In this document: piece by piece, positions 27,151 to 35,494 of the stretch
Layout of the letters: the number at the start of each line of letters is the position of its first letter
Numbering within the stretch: position 1 is the first letter of the stretch
Source: Lysinibacillus sp. BPa_S21
GTDB taxonomy: Bacteria > Bacillota > Bacilli > Bacillales_A > Planococcaceae
Direction: 5' to 3'
NCBI RefSeq assembly: GCF_023337795.1
Contig: NZ_JALIRS010000007.1
Span: forward strand, 124,001-188,000
Length of the DNA: 64,000 bases
The notes under the pieces: model-generated
The model's database searches: none
What the model was told of the DNA's origin: nothing
Seen by the model: the letters and a program-made list of their open reading frames with translations, nothing else
Translations under genes and position numbers: made by a program

Positions 27151-27888
27151 TTACACAGCTTTTCGTTGGAAATATAAATACCCTCCAAGGAAAAACAGTA
27201 CGAAGCCTCCTCCTACAACTGTTAATAATTGCTCCCAAGGCACGAAGAATACATCACCTGTATTACCACCTATATTCATCATCAAGAAGGGCTGCCCCCA
27301 TGGATAGTAAGGTCCAAAACGTGCTGAGTTGACTGCTAATATAGACGGTAAAGTAAATACAACATTTACTGCAAATGGAGCAGCAAAACTTTTAAACATG
27401 ATGGACAGCCATAGCTGCAAAGCGACTAATGGCAATGTCGCTAGCCATCCACCAAAAATACTCTTCCATACAATTTCCATTGGGAAAGGATCTGAGTAGC
27501 CTTTCAAAAGACCTACTGCATATATAGAACATAAATATAGTATCTGCATCACCAGCACAAGAAGCATAATTAAAGCATATTTTGCGACAAATACTTTCCC
27601 TCTTGTCACAGGTAGTGCTAAAAGTTGTTTCCAGCCGCCAGATTGATGCTCGTATCTACAAATAAGACTTGCAAATACTCCTGAAATTAAAGGCAGAAAT
27701 AATAATGCATAGAGTAAATTCATAGAGATTAAAGAAATATACCATTCATTAATTTCAGCATCTGATAAAATATTATTTGAATTCATTGATAACCCTATAA
27801 AAAGTCCGATCATTGGTCCCGCGAAAATGATTGGCACCACTTTTGATTTACGTAATTTATACCATTCAGCGCTCAGTATAGACCCCAT
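27151..27888 (-). CDS. ABC-2 permease, lantibiotic-immunity type (LanG-like)
   Basis: A 245-residue membrane protein with six helices. The stretch YEHQSGGWKQLLALPVTRGK is typical of MutG/NisG-type immunity permeases, and the equivalent NAWKQLIALPVSK occurs in the preceding gene, showing that the two permeases are paralogues. It overlaps that gene by 1 nt. It probably forms an ABC exporter with the LanF- and LanE-like proteins. Confidence 0.88.
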   Translation of the reverse strand: MGSILSAEWYKLRKSKVVPIIFAGPMIGLFIGLSMNSNNILSDAEINEWYISLISMNLLYALLFLPLISGVFASLICRYEHQSGGWKQLLALPVTRGKVFVAKYALIMLLVLVMQILYLCSIYAVGLLKGYSDPFPMEIVWKSIFGGWLATLPLVALQLWLSIMFKSFAAPFAVNVVFTLPSILAVNSARFGPYYPWGQPFLMMNIGGNTGDVFFVPWEQLLTVVGGGFVLFFLGGYLYFQRKAV

Positions 27889-28598
27889 TACTTTACATCC
27901 CTTCTAGCAAAATCTATCATTCCGATAATATACAGTAAAATACCAATGCCTACGCCAAGCATGACATTAATAACGGGCTCATCCCAATGATTCATTAAAG
28001 ATGGCCATTTCCAAATCATCCAATCTGGCAATACATAAGAGGAATAGGCAAAAATCACGCCGAAAATACCTACAGTGATCGGAATCCCCTGATTCTGACA
28101 AACGCTTGCAATCCAAAGCTGCAGTGCCAATATTGGTAACGAAGCAAAATATGGATAATAAGCAAATTTAGCAAGTTCCGCATATGGTATGCTATCTCCT
28201 AAGTCTAAAAACACTCCATAGGCCATTGTCATTAGCATTAAAATCGTGGAAGACATAAACAATAAAATAGCTAGAACAGTGAATTTTGATAAATACACCG
28301 TTAATTTTGATACCGGTAGAGCAATTAATTGTTTCCAAGCATTCGTTTCATTTTCAATACTTGCCATAAACGAAGTTAAAATGGCAATCCCTAAAACGAT
28401 AGCAAGTGGAGTAAAAGAATGAACATTTAATAAGTAGTAGCCCCAATCGTCCTCGCTTTGCTCTAGCAAATAGTCCTTCCTTAAACCGTAATTCACCATT
28501 TGCATCGCAACAACACCTATTGGTCCTAAAGCTGTTAAAAACCATAATCCTTTGCGTTTAATTTTCAAAAAGTCAGAAGTTAACAGTTTCCCTATCAT
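27888..28598 (-). CDS. ABC-2 permease, lantibiotic-immunity type (LanE-like)
   Basis: A 236-residue permease with six helices and the intracellular motif ENETNAWKQLIALPVSK. The ATG at 28598 overlaps the ATPase stop codon (ATGA), so translational coupling is expected; the longer open frame upstream is only overlap. It is the second gene of the LanFEG-like operon. Confidence 0.88.
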   Translation of the reverse strand: MIGKLLTSDFLKIKRKGLWFLTALGPIGVVAMQMVNYGLRKDYLLEQSEDDWGYYLLNVHSFTPLAIVLGIAILTSFMASIENETNAWKQLIALPVSKLTVYLSKFTVLAILLFMSSTILMLMTMAYGVFLDLGDSIPYAELAKFAYYPYFASLPILALQLWIASVCQNQGIPITVGIFGVIFAYSSYVLPDWMIWKWPSLMNHWDEPVINVMLGVGIGILLYIIGMIDFARRDVK

Positions 28599-29506
28599 AG
28601 CGCATGCTCTCCTGTTGTCATTTGAAGGAAAATCTCCTCTAAAGATCGTTTCTCTTCCTCTACTCGATAAACCGAAACGCCTTCTTGTACAAGAATTTGT
28701 ACAATATGCGCTACCTTTTCGTCTGAGCATTCATCAAATAAAATGAGGTCATCCTTATGTTCTGCTTTAATGCCATTTGCCACTAATGAACGCCAGCCCT
28801 TTTCACCATCGCTCACTTTAATGACTACCTTCGGCTGAGCAAATCTACGCATTGCTTCAATTGAATCTTGGAAAATCATTTTACCCTTTGTGACAATACC
28901 CACTTGTGTAGCCATCTGATCAATCTCAGATAATAGATGGCTTGAAATAATAATCGTCATTCCATATTCTTCAGGCAGTCGTTTAATCAAATTACGAATT
29001 TCGATAATACCAGAAGGATCAAGACCATTCGTTGGCTCATCTAAAATAAGTAATTCAGGATTATTTAGTAAAGATGCCGCTATACCTAAACGTTGCTTCA
29101 TCCCAAGGGAAAAGCCCTTTACTTTTTTATCTGCGGCATCCTTTAAACGAACAATATCTAATACTTCATCGATACGTGATTTCGGTACACCTAAAATTTT
29201 TCTTAATGCTTCTAAATTTTCATAAGCTGTTAAATGCGGATAGTAGGAAGGGTTCTCTACTAATGAACCAACCTTTGCTAAAATATTCATTCGTTCCTTC
29301 ATTAAATCTTTTTGGAAGATTTTAATGGTCCCAGAAGATGGTTTCATTAACCCAAGCAGCATACGAATTGTCGTCGTTTTTCCCGCTCCATTCGGTCCTA
29401 AAAATCCATATATTTCACCTTTGCGTATTTTTAAATTTATATTTGATACAGCTTGCTCTTTACCAAAACTCTTTGATAAATTTTCTGTTTGTACGATATA
29501 TTCCAT
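28595..29506 (-). CDS. ABC transporter ATP-binding protein, lantibiotic-immunity type (LanF-like)
   Basis: A 303-residue ATPase with Walker A GPNGAGKTT, signature FSLGMKQRLG, Walker B ELLILDEPTNGLDPSG and H loop IIISSHLLSEI, plus a C-terminal extension ending in SLEEIFLQMTTGEH. The start at 29506 (MEYIVQTEN) follows CAGAGGTGAGGACA. Immediately upstream is a set of AACCTT repeats, a candidate response-regulator site. It probably protects against lantibiotics or other cationic peptides. Confidence 0.9.
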   Translation of the reverse strand: MEYIVQTENLSKSFGKEQAVSNINLKIRKGEIYGFLGPNGAGKTTTIRMLLGLMKPSSGTIKIFQKDLMKERMNILAKVGSLVENPSYYPHLTAYENLEALRKILGVPKSRIDEVLDIVRLKDAADKKVKGFSLGMKQRLGIAASLLNNPELLILDEPTNGLDPSGIIEIRNLIKRLPEEYGMTIIISSHLLSEIDQMATQVGIVTKGKMIFQDSIEAMRRFAQPKVVIKVSDGEKGWRSLVANGIKAEHKDDLILFDECSDEKVAHIVQILVQEGVSVYRVEEEKRSLEEIFLQMTTGEHAL

Positions 29507-29538
29507 TGTCCTCACCTCTGTAATTATCATAAGTAATG

Positions 29539-29570
29539 AAGGTTAAAAACAGGTAAGGTTCAAGGTTAAA
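29539..29570 (-). promoter_or_regulatory. AACCTT direct repeats, candidate response-regulator site
   Basis: On the minus strand TTTAACCTT-G-AACCTT-N10-AACCTT lies 33-64 bp upstream of the LanF-like start. The regulator at 31177 is the likely binder; this is an inference from position. Confidence 0.4.
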
Positions 29571-29600
29571 TTTTGTTTAAAAAAGCTATTTACCATAACA

Positions 29601-29660
29601 TGGGGTTGATTTCCGTTCCGGCTGGGCGCTTTGTAGCTGACGCTTCGTTTTCGCTACAGA
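29601..29660 (+). repeat. Partial copy of the dispersed repeat (left half)
   Basis: GGGGTTGATTTCCGTTCC and GGCTGGGCGCTTTGTAGCTG match the copy at 39299 over about 50 bp; the right arm is missing. It lies between the kinase gene and the LanF promoter. Confidence 0.7.
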
Positions 29661-29741
29661 TCATTAAAAAGAAAATAACAATTCCATTGCCTTACTATAA
29701 AGTATTGCTCCATTCTACTTTTCCAAGAAGTCTGTAAAAAT

Positions 29742-29781
29742 AAAAAAACAGCATGCCATAAACTTTACTGGCATACTGTTA
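29742..29781 (-). terminator. Terminator of the two-component operon
   Basis: On the minus strand AACAGTATGCCAG-TAAAGTT-TATGGCATGCTGTT is followed by seven T residues. A second perfect hairpin (GTGAAGCATG/CATGCTTCAC, 29794-29819) lies just upstream. Confidence 0.8.
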
Positions 29782-29827
29782 GGCAATTATGAAGTGAAGC
29801 ATGCCTTAACATGCTTCACGAATTATT

Positions 29828-31180
29828 CTATTTGTAGTGTTTAATTTTAATCTTGGTTCCGGATTCGCTGGACTCAATATCCCAGTCTAAATTCATGCCC
29901 TTCACCATAATATCGACAATAGATAAGCCAATACCAGCACCTTTGGCATTGGATTCATTTTTCATTCCATTTCCGTGATCCTTTATGATAAATGCATCAT
30001 AACGCTCCGTTGATTCGGTTTCCACACCAACATATTTCCCGCTACTTGCATGACGTAATATATTTTGAAATAAATTATCGACTATACGTCCAAGCCAAAT
30101 CGGATCCACTTGCCATTCATTTTTCTCAAATGGATCTAGCTCAATATCGATTTCAAAGCCTTCCTTTTCAAACACCGGATACCATGTAGTCATCTGCTCA
30201 CGTACGAAACGTATAATGTTAATTTCTTTCGCTTCAAATTTATATTTACTAGCCATCAGCAGTGTATAAGACATTAAATTTTCTATTAAAGTATCAATAT
30301 TAACAATCGACGTTTCCATTGCCTTAATGGCTTGTTTTCCATCCTCTGATAATACTTCTTTACTTATTGAATACGATTGCGCCCGTATTTTCGTTAATGG
30401 TGTTCGTAAATCATGCGATAAATTAGCAATCAATTCACGTCTCAACTGTTCTTCCTTCTGCTCACGATTCTTACTCTCCCTAAGCTCACACACCATACGA
30501 TTAAAGCTTTGTTCAAGCTGACCGATCTCATCTTTCTTTTTGACCTTCGTTTCAATAGGTAAGCCATCTACATCACGAATTTCCATTGCTTCCTGCAGGT
30601 GCAATAGTCGCTTTCGAATCCCTCTGAAGAATAAAAAAGATATAGCAATGAAAAATATGATAATCGCAATAGTGCCAGCAATTACAAGGTACCCATACTG
30701 TTCATAAACATTTCTAAGAGGTGGATTAAACACTTCTCTAGGAATTTCAAAAACGATAAATCCATTCGATTCGTCCTGTCCTAAAAAAGCTATAACTGTA
30801 AATGGATCTTCCCCATAATGTTCTTTTATAAACTTTGTTGTAAATGCTGGCGTCCATTCTGATGGTAGGTGCTCCTTTACGTCCACTTTTGTCCGTAATG
30901 TACCATCTTCACTTACCCAAAACATGGATGATTTAGGGTACTGACCCTTCCAATCCTTAAAATGCTGTGCAATTGTATCCTCTGTGAAATTTTTGATACT
31001 CTTAGCTTCTGTAAGCCATTTCTCTTCTACTTCGCTTTCCCTGAGAACTTCACTTGAAAAACCAGTTTTTCCTATTCCAAACATAAAAACGGCAATTGCA
31101 AAGTATGATAATTGAACAATAGAAATCGCTAAAAAAATAATTACCATATACTTAGCTAATAAAGATCGGAAAAATTTCAT
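29828..31180 (-). CDS. Sensor histidine kinase (HAMP, extracellular sensor)
   Basis: A 450-residue kinase: TM1 (about 8-32), a ~120-residue extracellular domain, TM2 (about 158-180), a HAMP linker, H box NLSHDLRTPLTKIRAQS, N box NLFQNILRHA, and G boxes DHGNGMK and GAGIGLSIV. Its first codon overlaps the regulator's end. It probably senses a cationic peptide or envelope damage and controls the LanFEG-like transporter downstream on the same strand, as NisRK-FEG or CprRK-ABC systems do. Confidence 0.9.
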   Translation of the reverse strand: MKFFRSLLAKYMVIIFLAISIVQLSYFAIAVFMFGIGKTGFSSEVLRESEVEEKWLTEAKSIKNFTEDTIAQHFKDWKGQYPKSSMFWVSEDGTLRTKVDVKEHLPSEWTPAFTTKFIKEHYGEDPFTVIAFLGQDESNGFIVFEIPREVFNPPLRNVYEQYGYLVIAGTIAIIIFFIAISFLFFRGIRKRLLHLQEAMEIRDVDGLPIETKVKKKDEIGQLEQSFNRMVCELRESKNREQKEEQLRRELIANLSHDLRTPLTKIRAQSYSISKEVLSEDGKQAIKAMETSIVNIDTLIENLMSYTLLMASKYKFEAKEINIIRFVREQMTTWYPVFEKEGFEIDIELDPFEKNEWQVDPIWLGRIVDNLFQNILRHASSGKYVGVETESTERYDAFIIKDHGNGMKNESNAKGAGIGLSIVDIMVKGMNLDWDIESSESGTKIKIKHYK

Positions 31181-31845
31181 TGTTTCACCCTATATCCAAT
31201 ACCACGTATAGTTTCAATAATTGTCGGCTTGGCTGGATTTATCTCTATTTTTTCTCTTAAGTATCGAATATGCACCATTAATGTTTTATCGCCTTCTATG
31301 TAACTTTCACCCCAAACCCCTTCATAAAGCTGTTCCTTCGTTAAAATTTGATTTAAATGGCGAATAAAATACTGTAATAAATAGAATTGCTTACCGGTTA
31401 ATTGAATTTCTTCATCGGTTTGCTTGTTGATAATTCGCATCTCTTTCGTATAAATTTTTAAATGCTGCAGATCTAATACATCATCATTTTTTTGATATCT
31501 TCTTAGTAAAACCTCCACACGAGCTATAAGTTCATCTGGATGGAATGGCTTTGTTAAATAATCATCTGCGAAGTTAAGGCCCTCTATTTTATCCTCTACA
31601 GCAGTTCGTGCTGACAACATTAAAATTGGGATTTCTTTATTTTCTCGCTTAATTCTTTTACCAATTGAAAAGCCATCTAAGCCTGGCAGCATCACATCCA
31701 ATATAGCGATATCCTTAAAAGCTATATGCTGATCGACCTCTTCCCCGGATTCGAGCCATGTAACCTCGTAGCCTCTTTCCGTTAAATCCTTTGTTACCCA
31801 TTGGCCAATCTCTTTTTCGTCTTCTATGTACAATATGTTATACAA
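31177..31845 (-). CDS. OmpR-family response regulator
   Basis: A 222-residue regulator with receiver motifs LYIEDEKEIGQW, phosphoacceptor aspartate in IAILDVMLPG and Lys in YLTKPFHPDE, and a winged-helix domain containing LTKEQLYEGVWGES and VHIRYLREKI. It is the first gene of the two-component operon, overlapping the kinase by 4 nt. GGGAGGGTTACC precedes the start. Confidence 0.92.
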   Translation of the reverse strand: MYNILYIEDEKEIGQWVTKDLTERGYEVTWLESGEEVDQHIAFKDIAILDVMLPGLDGFSIGKRIKRENKEIPILMLSARTAVEDKIEGLNFADDYLTKPFHPDELIARVEVLLRRYQKNDDVLDLQHLKIYTKEMRIINKQTDEEIQLTGKQFYLLQYFIRHLNQILTKEQLYEGVWGESYIEGDKTLMVHIRYLREKIEINPAKPTIIETIRGIGYRVKQ

Positions 31846-31990
31846 AATGGTAACCCTCCCAATCTAGATTATTTATTTGAAATAAATGTTATTTAGAGCG
31901 TATTCGTATTATACGATTTCATCGGTTTGCACTCAATCATTGTCAGTAAAATGAGAGAGTCATTGAATAAATCACATCTAAAGCTCGGTT

Positions 31991-32095
31991 TGTCGATAAA
32001 ATTAAAAAGGTTAGGTGATAAAACTAAAAAGTTGGACGATAAATTTTAAAAGTTGGGTAATAAAATCAAAAAGTTGGGCGATAACAATAAAAACG
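31991..32095. repeat. Degenerate ~21-bp tandem repeat array (T2)
   Basis: Five units related to GATAAAACTAAAAAGTTGGGC with a period near 21-22 bp. Read on the plus strand it yields a heptapeptide-like pattern (KSWxIxx). It lies between the regulator's promoter region and the terminator of the VOC gene. Sequence differs from array T1, but period and intergenic placement are the same. Confidence 0.7.
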
Positions 32096-32118
32096 TATTT
32101 GGATTCCCCAAATACGTC
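32090..32118 (-). terminator. Terminator of the VOC gene
   Basis: ACGTATTTGG pairs with CCAAATACGT; on the minus strand it is followed by TTTTTATTG. Confidence 0.75.
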
Positions 32119-32125
32119 TATCTTA

Positions 32126-32572
32126 TTAATTATTTGTCATAATCAACATATCATTATCATCAAACTGCCACATGTCCCCATAAGCAACTTCCCAATAGTA
32201 GCCGTTTGGGTCTTGGAAATAGCCGCTATAGCCTCCCCAGAATACAATTTCTGGTTCCTTGACGATGTTAGCTCCGGCCTGTTTAGCTAAATCAAACACT
32301 TGATCAACTTCTTCTTTCGACTTTCCGTTATAAGCAAGCGTAACCCCGTTAAAGCCATTGCCGATAGCCGGTGGATTTGCCTCGTTTATATCTTTTACTA
32401 ACCGATCAATCGGAAACAGTGAAATTTTTGTCCCACCATTATTAAAGAAAATAACATCTGGATTTGTTTCTTCACCATAAACAATGACTTCAAATCCCAG
32501 ACCCTCTCGATAAAATTTAAGAGACTCGACCATATCTTTTACACCCAACGTAATTAAATTTAAACGATTCAT
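32126..32572 (-). CDS. VOC-family (glyoxalase/dioxygenase-fold) protein
   Basis: A 148-residue single VOC domain made of two beta-alpha-beta3 units: LNLITLGVKDMVESLKFYRE at the start and YSGYFQDPNGYYWEVAYGD at the end, with the C-terminal Glu (WEVAYG) in the metal-ligand position. The N-terminal metal ligand position is less clear (Asn or Thr). Likely a glyoxalase-like or antibiotic/xenobiotic-binding protein. A single gene with AAAGGAGAGAG upstream. Confidence 0.85.
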   Translation of the reverse strand: MNRLNLITLGVKDMVESLKFYREGLGFEVIVYGEETNPDVIFFNNGGTKISLFPIDRLVKDINEANPPAIGNGFNGVTLAYNGKSKEEVDQVFDLAKQAGANIVKEPEIVFWGGYSGYFQDPNGYYWEVAYGDMWQFDDNDMLIMTNN

Positions 32573-32763
32573 CCCACTCTCTCCTTTATAAAAGATTCAA
32601 TTACTTATTCTATTTCAGGCATTGAGTCACCTTCTACAAACTATAAATATTTACTTTATCCATTAATTTTAATTAATATAAAAGACCAAACAACGTAAAC
32701 TAATAAAAATTTCTTACAGTGAACCATTGATATCTCACAAAAGTAACCTCTACGTTTCTATGA

Positions 32764-32780
32764 AACTAAAAAGTGCGTAC
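32764..32780. promoter_or_regulatory. Candidate HxlR-type operator upstream of aldo/keto reductase
   Basis: AACTAAAAAGTGCGTACTTT resembles the GTAACTAAAAGTACC motif between the HxlR and MFS genes (34174). It lies about 75-90 bp before the aldo/keto reductase start, close to the expected promoter. A GTTTCTATGAAAC dyad lies beside it. Confidence 0.35.
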
Positions 32781-32851
32781 TTTTTTTTGCAATAGCATGG
32801 AAGCATAATAAGAAAGCAGCAAAGCACAAACGAAAATTGGAGGACAGAAAA

Positions 32852-33697
32852 ATGATTAATCATTTACAAGATAAAATTACATTAAATAACGGCTTACAAA
32901 TGCCTGGTATGGGTCTAGGTGTATTCCAAGTACCGAATGATGTTACAGCAGAGATGGTAAAAAATGCGATTGAGGTTGGTTACCGTAGCATCGATACTGC
33001 CGCTATTTATGGAAATGAAGCAGGTGTTGGTGAAGGTATTCGTCAGGCACTAGCAACTACTGGTTTAAAACGTGAGGATTTATTTATTACATCTAAAGTA
33101 TGGAACGATGGCTTGAGCTATGAAGAGACAATCGCTGCATACGATGACAGCTTAGAAAAATTAGGGCTAGATTATTTAGACCTTTACCTTATTCATTGGC
33201 CAGGTAAAAATAAATTTGCAGAAGCTTGGAGAGCACTCGAAGATTTATACGAGCAAGGGAAAATTAAAGCTATTGGGGTATGTAACTTCCAAGTATCGCA
33301 CTTACAGGATCTTCTTAAAATTGCTCGTATCAAACCAGTTATTAACCAAGTGGAACTCCATCCACGATTACAACAAACTGAGGTACGTTCATTCTGCGAA
33401 GAGCACAATATTCAAGTAGAAGCTTGGGCACCATTAATGCAAGGTGGACTTCTTGATAATGAAACTATTTCAAAAATAGCTGAAAAATACGGGAAATCAA
33501 ATCCTCAAGTGATCTTACGTTGGGATATTCAAAATGGTATCGTTACAATTCCAAAATCTGTGCGCAAAGAACGTATGATTCAAAACGCTGATATTTTTGA
33601 TTTCACACTAACTGATGAAGAGATGGCAATCATTAACGCCATGAATCTAGATCAACGCGTTGGACCAAACCCAGATGAATTTGATTTTGTCATGTAA
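32852..33697 (+). CDS. Aldo/keto reductase (AKR5-type, YvgN/YtbE-like)
   Basis: A 281-residue NADPH-dependent carbonyl reductase. The catalytic tetrad is visible: Asp and Tyr in RSIDTAAIYGNE, Lys in ITSKVWNDG and His in YLIHWPGK. The signature WRALEDLYEQGKIKAIGVCN and the cofactor-binding VTIPKSVRKERMIQN follow. Such enzymes detoxify glyoxal and methylglyoxal. The ATG at 32852 sits 10 nt after GGAGGA. It is next to an HxlR regulator gene (convergent) with a related operator motif. Confidence 0.92.
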   Translation: MINHLQDKITLNNGLQMPGMGLGVFQVPNDVTAEMVKNAIEVGYRSIDTAAIYGNEAGVGEGIRQALATTGLKREDLFITSKVWNDGLSYEETIAAYDDSLEKLGLDYLDLYLIHWPGKNKFAEAWRALEDLYEQGKIKAIGVCNFQVSHLQDLLKIARIKPVINQVELHPRLQQTEVRSFCEEHNIQVEAWAPLMQGGLLDNETISKIAEKYGKSNPQVILRWDIQNGIVTIPKSVRKERMIQNADIFDFTLTDEEMAIINAMNLDQRVGPNPDEFDFVM

Positions 33698-33715
33698 ATG
33701 TTAGCTATATAAACG

Positions 33716-33758
33716 TGAAAGAGACTGTCTTATTTTCTTCTCTTAGACAGTCTCTTTC
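33716..33758. terminator. Bidirectional terminator
   Basis: GAAAGAGACTGTCT pairs perfectly with AGACAGTCTCTTTC between the convergent aldo/keto reductase and HxlR genes. Confidence 0.85.
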
Positions 33759-33766
33759 CAATCTAT

Positions 33767-34150
33767 TTAAGATGTATGCTTTATGGCGATATCTTCATCA
33801 CGTTGCATGATCAGTACATCTTCACCTTGATCTTGTAACATTTCGATATGTTTTTCACCCCAAGTGCAAAGCATGTTCAGCACAGGGTCCATCTCTTGAC
33901 CATAAGGTGTTAGCGAATATTCAACTTTTGGCGGTACTTGATTGAAAACCTTACGATTAATTAATCCAGACTGCTCTAATTCACGCAATTGGCTTGTTAG
34001 CATTTTTTGTGAAATGCCTGGAATTAATCGGCGAAATTCATTCGTACGAATCTTACCATGGTGGTTAAGATGACAAAGAATAATAGGTTTCCATTTGCCC
34101 CCAATGACCTCAAGAGTGGCTTCGACACCAATATTATAAACTTTTTTCAT
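33767..34150 (-). CDS. HxlR-family transcriptional regulator
   Basis: A 127-residue winged-helix regulator: VEATLEVIGGKWKPIILCHL, then RTNEFRRLIPGISQKMLTSQ (recognition region) and VEYSLTPYGQEMDPVLNML. Cys residues occur in ILCHL and MLCTW; some HxlR members (YodB, CatR, HypR) sense quinones or hypochlorite through cysteines, although the critical one there is near residue 6-7, which is absent here. The start at 34150 follows CAGGGGG. It is divergent from an MFS exporter across ~110 bp. Confidence 0.9.
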   Translation of the reverse strand: MKKVYNIGVEATLEVIGGKWKPIILCHLNHHGKIRTNEFRRLIPGISQKMLTSQLRELEQSGLINRKVFNQVPPKVEYSLTPYGQEMDPVLNMLCTWGEKHIEMLQDQGEDVLIMQRDEDIAIKHTS

Positions 34151-34173
34151 TGTGAACCCCCTGTAATATTCAA

Positions 34174-34190
34174 AAGTAACTAAAAGTACC
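34174..34190. promoter_or_regulatory. Candidate HxlR operator
   Basis: AGTAACTAAAAGTACC is a near-dyad (GTAACT/AGTACC) in the divergent region between the HxlR and MFS genes, of the kind bound by HxlR-type regulators. A TAAGGTATGT segment follows within 20 bp. Confidence 0.4.
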
Positions 34191-34260
34191 CTATACAACT
34201 TTAAGGTATGTATGAATATTACTATATACTATAAAAAAAATCAAAGGAGATAGTAATAGA

Positions 34261-35445
34261 ATGAAAGATACAAAAGTGCCGAATGCCAAACTAACATTAC
34301 TCGCACTTGCGATTAGTGCATTTGGTATCGGCTCTACAGAATTTATAAGCGTTGGATTACTTCCATTAATTACAGAAGATTTTGATATAACATTGAGTAC
34401 TGCGGGTTTAACCGTATCCATATATGCATTAGGTGTAACTATTGGGGCACCGCTTTTAACAGCCTTAACATCGCGCCTTAGTCGCAAAAATGTGTTGCTG
34501 CTCGTTATGGTATTGTTTATTATCGGTAATTTACTTGCAGCTATAGCACCCTCATTCTCATTACTACTTACTGGGCGTGTAATTTCAGCATTAGCACATG
34601 GTGTGTTTATGTCCATTGCATCTGTTATCGCTGCAGATGTTGTGGCACCGAATAAACGAGCAAGTGCAATAGCTTTCATGTTCACTGGACTAACATTAGC
34701 AACTGTGACTGGTGTCCCACTAGGAACTTTTATCGGACAAGTAACAGATTGGCGAATGTCGTTCATTTTCATTGTCGTTATTGGTATTATCGGATTAATT
34801 AGTAATGCTCTGCTTGTACCTAGTCAATTATCGAAAGGGAATCCAATATCCATTCGTGATATAGGGAAAGTATTAGGAAATATAAGAATGCTATTAATTC
34901 TCTTTATTACTGCAATTGGATATGGTGGCGCATTCGTAGTATACACTTATGTTTCTCCTATTTTAGAGCAGTATATGGGCTACTCACCGAAAGCAATAGT
35001 CGTGATTTTAGTTGTATACGGTATTTGTGTTGCCATCGGTAATACATTAGGTGGTCGTTTTGCGAATAATAACCCTTTACGTTCGATCTTTATTATCTTT
35101 ATAGGCCTAGCATTAGCACTACTCGGCATCGACTTCTTTTTAGAATCATCAATCGTTGGGTTAATAATGGTCTTTATGATGGGGCTATTTATGTTTATGA
35201 ATGTACCGGGATTACAACTTTATGCCGTTCAGCTTTCAGAAAAATATATACCATCAGCTATTTCAATGGCTTCAGCATTAAATATTTCGGCCTTTAACAT
35301 TGGTATTTTTCTAGGATCATATATTGGCGGAATCATCGTTCGCCACCAATCATTAGCGTATACTCCTATATACGGATTCGGCATGGTGATGCTTGCCGCA
35401 GCTACTACGTTACTATGGTTAATCTTTGATAGAAACAAAAAATAA
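34261..35445 (+). CDS. MFS transporter (AraJ/YdhP-like efflux)
   Basis: A 394-residue major-facilitator protein with 12 predicted helices, the DHA1 group. Motif A-like segment GAPLLTALTSRLSRKNVLL follows TM2, and motif C-like GVPLGTFIGQVTDWRMSF occurs around TM5. AraJ-like families export sugars or drugs; the substrate here is unknown. AAAGGAGATAGTAATAG precedes the ATG. It is divergent from the HxlR gene, which probably controls it. Confidence 0.9.
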   Translation: MKDTKVPNAKLTLLALAISAFGIGSTEFISVGLLPLITEDFDITLSTAGLTVSIYALGVTIGAPLLTALTSRLSRKNVLLLVMVLFIIGNLLAAIAPSFSLLLTGRVISALAHGVFMSIASVIAADVVAPNKRASAIAFMFTGLTLATVTGVPLGTFIGQVTDWRMSFIFIVVIGIIGLISNALLVPSQLSKGNPISIRDIGKVLGNIRMLLILFITAIGYGGAFVVYTYVSPILEQYMGYSPKAIVVILVVYGICVAIGNTLGGRFANNNPLRSIFIIFIGLALALLGIDFFLESSIVGLIMVFMMGLFMFMNVPGLQLYAVQLSEKYIPSAISMASALNISAFNIGIFLGSYIGGIIVRHQSLAYTPIYGFGMVMLAAATTLLWLIFDRNKK

Positions 35446-35458
35446 ATACGTTGCTTGT

Positions 35459-35494
35459 GAGGAAGGTGCTGTCTAAAACGCCCCTTCCTTTTTG
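35459..35494. terminator. Terminator of the MFS gene
   Basis: AGGAAGG pairs with CCTTCCT followed by TTTTTG; the loop is long (~16 nt). Confidence 0.6.

Noticed and set aside
28598..28730. N-terminal extension of the LanE-like permease
   Set aside because: It overlaps the ATPase C-terminus in another frame; the ATGA overlap gives the true start.
32015..32290. 91-codon plus-strand ORF over array T2
   Set aside because: The start lies inside the tandem repeat and the rest is antisense to the well-supported VOC gene.
34191..34772. 193-codon antisense ORF in the MFS gene
   Set aside because: Shadow of a membrane protein gene, with composition unlike a natural protein.
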